A program made the translations under genes and the position numbers. Shown one piece after another: positions 61,770 through 64,000 of a stretch of 64,000 nucleotides of DNA. Every line of letters begins with the position of its first letter. The first letter of the stretch is position 1. This DNA comes from Corticium candelabrum (lineage: Eukaryota; Porifera; Homoscleromorpha; Homosclerophorida; Plakinidae). The notes below the pieces were generated by a model, which saw only the letters and a list, made by a program, of their open reading frames with translations, did not search any database and was not told where the DNA came from. The DNA is taken from NCBI RefSeq assembly GCF_963422355.1, contig NC_085097.1, forward strand, positions 1,143,501-1,207,500, written 5' to 3'.

Positions 61770-62375
61770 TGGCGTTCGCGCAAGTGAATAGCATACAAGA
61801 TCATAAAGCTTTGATCGAGTAACGACAGTTTCTCAAGAAGTGCATCGTTGACGAGAAAATTGGAAAGCAGCGTTTCCAGGAGGATGTGCCTCTACCCTTG
61901 CAACAACCCGTCAAAACAAAGTTGGATAAACAACAAGATAAATTGGGAAAGAAATTACAAGAGGAGCAAGATACTGACAAACACTCAGGTTGATATTGTA
62001 AATGCTATCGCAAGCCTACCACTCACATTGCAGCCATACCACAAGCACCACCACTACCTCCCATTCCTGGATCTCTATCTGTGTTGCCAGCCGTAGCAAC
62101 GGAGGCAGCCGTGTTACCCACTGAGGTAGGACCAATAGTAAAACCGTATGTATCACCAGATGTAGCAAAGAAATATCAACTTACTCCAACTGCCGACTTT
62201 AAAAAATTAAATTTCATTGAGATCAATCAAATTAAAAGCCAGGTTCAAACAATTTTACATAGAATAGGTGGTAAAACAAAAAGTACCGATCAAGCTAAAT
62301 TACCCCTGCCAATGCGGACATCAATTCGATGCTGGATTATTTGTATTATATTGATAATATCGCCAAGGGTATGAG
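61770..62375 (+). pseudogene. Polinton protein of unknown function
   Basis: It begins 'MAFAQVNSIQDHKALIE' with a stop after 17 codons. A basic helical stretch follows ('KKLQEEQDTDKHSG'). The best frame, 62081-62375, has 'PYVSPDVAKKYQLTPTADFK' and 'LNFIEINQIKSQVQTILHRI'. Position, after the ATPase and before the capsid genes, matches Polinton accessory genes. Not recognised. Confidence 0.4.
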
Positions 62376-62439
62376 GACTCTCAAAGGGAAGAACACACCG
62401 AGACAGCGACAGGGGGTAACAAACACACACCAAAACATC

Positions 62440-62910
62440 CGTACAAACACACATCCAAATGAACCTTTGGCGATCTGTACATCAATCCCATTAAATTGTT
62501 GGAGATGAGACTCGAAGCCTACAAAGGTGATAAGAAGGTCATGTCGAGCAAGGCAGATACAGACCTGTTGGAGCTGTTGACCAAACAATTGAGAATGAAC
62601 AACACGTACAGTGGTGGAGCCCTCAATGCCTAGAACAAACTTGTCGAACTGTCTGACCTTCCATCAACAAACGACCCAAGAAGTGTCGGCCACAAGCCCA
62701 AAATCAAATATTACATTTACAAGTTTCCAAATAAACTCTGTTGTCGCTTAGAAGTTGTCGTTGCAAGCAAAATGCCTGTAACGAGAATGCTGCTCTGGAC
62801 AACAAGATGGTCGAGATCATAGCTAGGTTACTTTTGAATGGTATCATCACCAAAAAAAATACAAAAATATTCACAACCATGTAGATTAGTAATATAGACA
62901 TGGGTCAAAC
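62440..62910 (+). pseudogene. Polinton protein of unknown function
   Basis: The reading 'LYINPIKLLEMRLEAYKGD', 'ADTDLLELLTKQLRMNN' and 'NKLVELSDLPSTNDPRS', followed by broken sequence. A helical, protein-like fragment of 90 or more residues with one stop near 62632. Not recognised. Confidence 0.35.
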
Positions 62911-62965
62911 ACAATTGAGTCGGGGTATGACTACCCGTCGGCTCTATAATTAGCTCAAAATACAT

Positions 62966-63166
62966 ATGAAACCGATGCGTATGGAATTCAAACTTGTCAT
63001 TCTGCAACTCATCGTTGCTATTCGAAAAAATAACAATCGAGCGTTGACCGATACGATCTTCTATTTTTTTATTATGCGAGTCAATTATATCGGGAGAAAG
63101 AGTTTACATGAGCCGAGTACTTGGATATATACAGAAATATTCGTGAAACGAGAACATCTTATGTAA
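62966..63166 (+). pseudogene. Small Polinton protein before the capsid gene, second copy
   Basis: A frameshifted relative of 6950-7201. The nucleotide match is clear at 'atcgggagaaagagttta' and 'tacttggatata'. The displayed frame is out of register with the first copy after about 63060. Confidence 0.45.
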
Positions 63167-63179
63167 TTTTATATATAGT

Positions 63180-63906
63180 GTCATTGGAGTGAAAAGGTTC
63201 TTGCACTAGACAACCATCAGGCAAGAGGTTCGAGTTCTGAGTTTACTGTACACCTAAACCCACCTCTTTTCCTCGAGAAGGACGTCAATTATAAATTAGC
63301 GTTAATCTTCAGTGTTATGTAGTATTTGTGGTATAATATCACAGTAGATAACAATATGTTCAGGTACCGGAACGGAAAAAGGACGATCAGAATTCGAATT
63401 CCACCGGGTGCATACAACATCACCAACCTGAACTTAGAAATCAAACGTTTACTAAGAAACAGTGATAATGATGAAGATGCCATAACCATAAAATCCAATT
63501 ACAGTATCTTAAAATCACGAATAGTTTTTGCTGATGGTTAGAAAGTCGATTTCTCATTAAAAAAGAATTAAGAAATTGTTGGGATTTGATGGAGAGATCT
63601 TAGAAGAGGATGGAGTGTAGGCCAAAGACAGATCAACATCACCAATATCCACTTGGTATTGATACAATGGTCTCTCATATTCTCTAGCTACTTAAACGAT
63701 AGCAACAACGATGTCTTCTACGGCTTATCTCCCAACAAACTACCAGGATCGTTATTCTCTATCAATAAGAATCAGTTGATATACATTCGCATGAGCAAAA
63801 CAGAATCAATCACCAGTATCACAATGCGGGTTGCTGAGCAAGATGTAACACTTATAGAATTCAATGGAGAGAGAACGACCTACTTGCTCCACATCAAAAC
63901 TATGTA
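63180..63906 (+). pseudogene. Candidate Polinton minor capsid (penton-like) protein, second copy
   Basis: It matches 7218-7955 along its length: 'DNNMFRYRNGKRTIRIRIPP', 'GAYNITNLNLEIKRLLRNS' and 'AITIKSNYSILKSRIVFADG'. After a stop and shift come 'SLIFSSYLNDSNNDVFYGLS' and 'MSKTESITSITMRVAEQDV'. It ends 'LLHIKTM*' at 63906. Beta-rich and of the size of a single jelly-roll protein. Broken at about 63.24, 63.54 and 63.65 kb. Confidence 0.55.
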
Positions 63907-63929
63907 ACTTATAATATATAACTTTGTAC

Positions 63930-64000
63930 AGGTGCAATCAATTGTATAGTAAGAAAATCATTGGTAGATCCCTCTTTGGTAATCTGTGGAATGCTGTCAA
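63930..64000 (+). pseudogene. Start of the virion-type small protein, cut by the window edge
   Basis: It reads 'KIIGRSLFGNLWNAV', matching the gene after the first capsid copy (about 7995-8045). Confidence 0.45.

Overview
This window is a piece of an animal nuclear genome. The introns are small, with GT-AG sites and one GC-AG candidate. There is a Death-domain gene, much microsatellite DNA and a dense mix of Polinton/Maverick, DIRS-order, Ty3/gypsy, LINE, hAT, Academ-like and MITE sequences. The mix fits an aquatic invertebrate, with a sponge or a cnidarian most likely, but the sequence does not fix the species. No prokaryotic features, CRISPR arrays, rRNA genes or intact tRNA genes were seen.

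The backbone is one minus-strand host gene, traced by phase-matched exons from about 54.8 kb down to 25.2 kb. In transcription order it has two duplicated mini-exons, a serine-rich exon, an unrecognised exon pair and two Death-domain exons. Then comes a tandemly multiplied cassette of short, acidic, phase 1-1 exons (called Z, A and B here), and finally a terminal exon (C) that is open only at 25.17-25.39 kb. Further decayed copies of the cassette lie downstream at 14.1-24.7 kb. Seven cassette copies (U1 to U7) can be recognised.

Mobile DNA splits this locus. A 5.7 kb DIRS-order element with split direct repeats (15.94-21.63 kb) sits in unit U2. A decayed Polinton (about 26.7-35.3 kb) separates U4 from U5. 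A Ty3/gypsy element (37.76 to about 51.1 kb) separates U6 from U7. Inside the gypsy element is a minus-strand LINE, and inside the LINE reverse transcriptase is a 3.0 kb Academ-like DNA transposon with a 3-bp target duplication. This gives a four-level nest.

Both flanks are also Polinton-derived. The left edge (1-3.5 kb) carries an integrase with a chromodomain, a zinc-ribbon protein and ankyrin-like genes. The same gene block recurs, inverted, at 31.9-35.2 kb. A capsid-type block at 6.95-8.7 kb matches the right edge. The right flank (55.2-64 kb) holds a proline-rich repeat protein, protein-primed DNA polymerase B, the packaging ATPase, a candidate minor capsid protein and small virion-like genes. 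All are interrupted by stops or frameshifts, and the polymerase has lost a catalytic aspartate. The rest (3.5-14 kb) is a decayed hAT transposase gene with a MITE inserted in it, a 2.3 kb TTAA-flanked inverted-repeat element, a pogo-like MITE and plain non-coding DNA.

All family names rest on reading motifs by eye. No database search was run.
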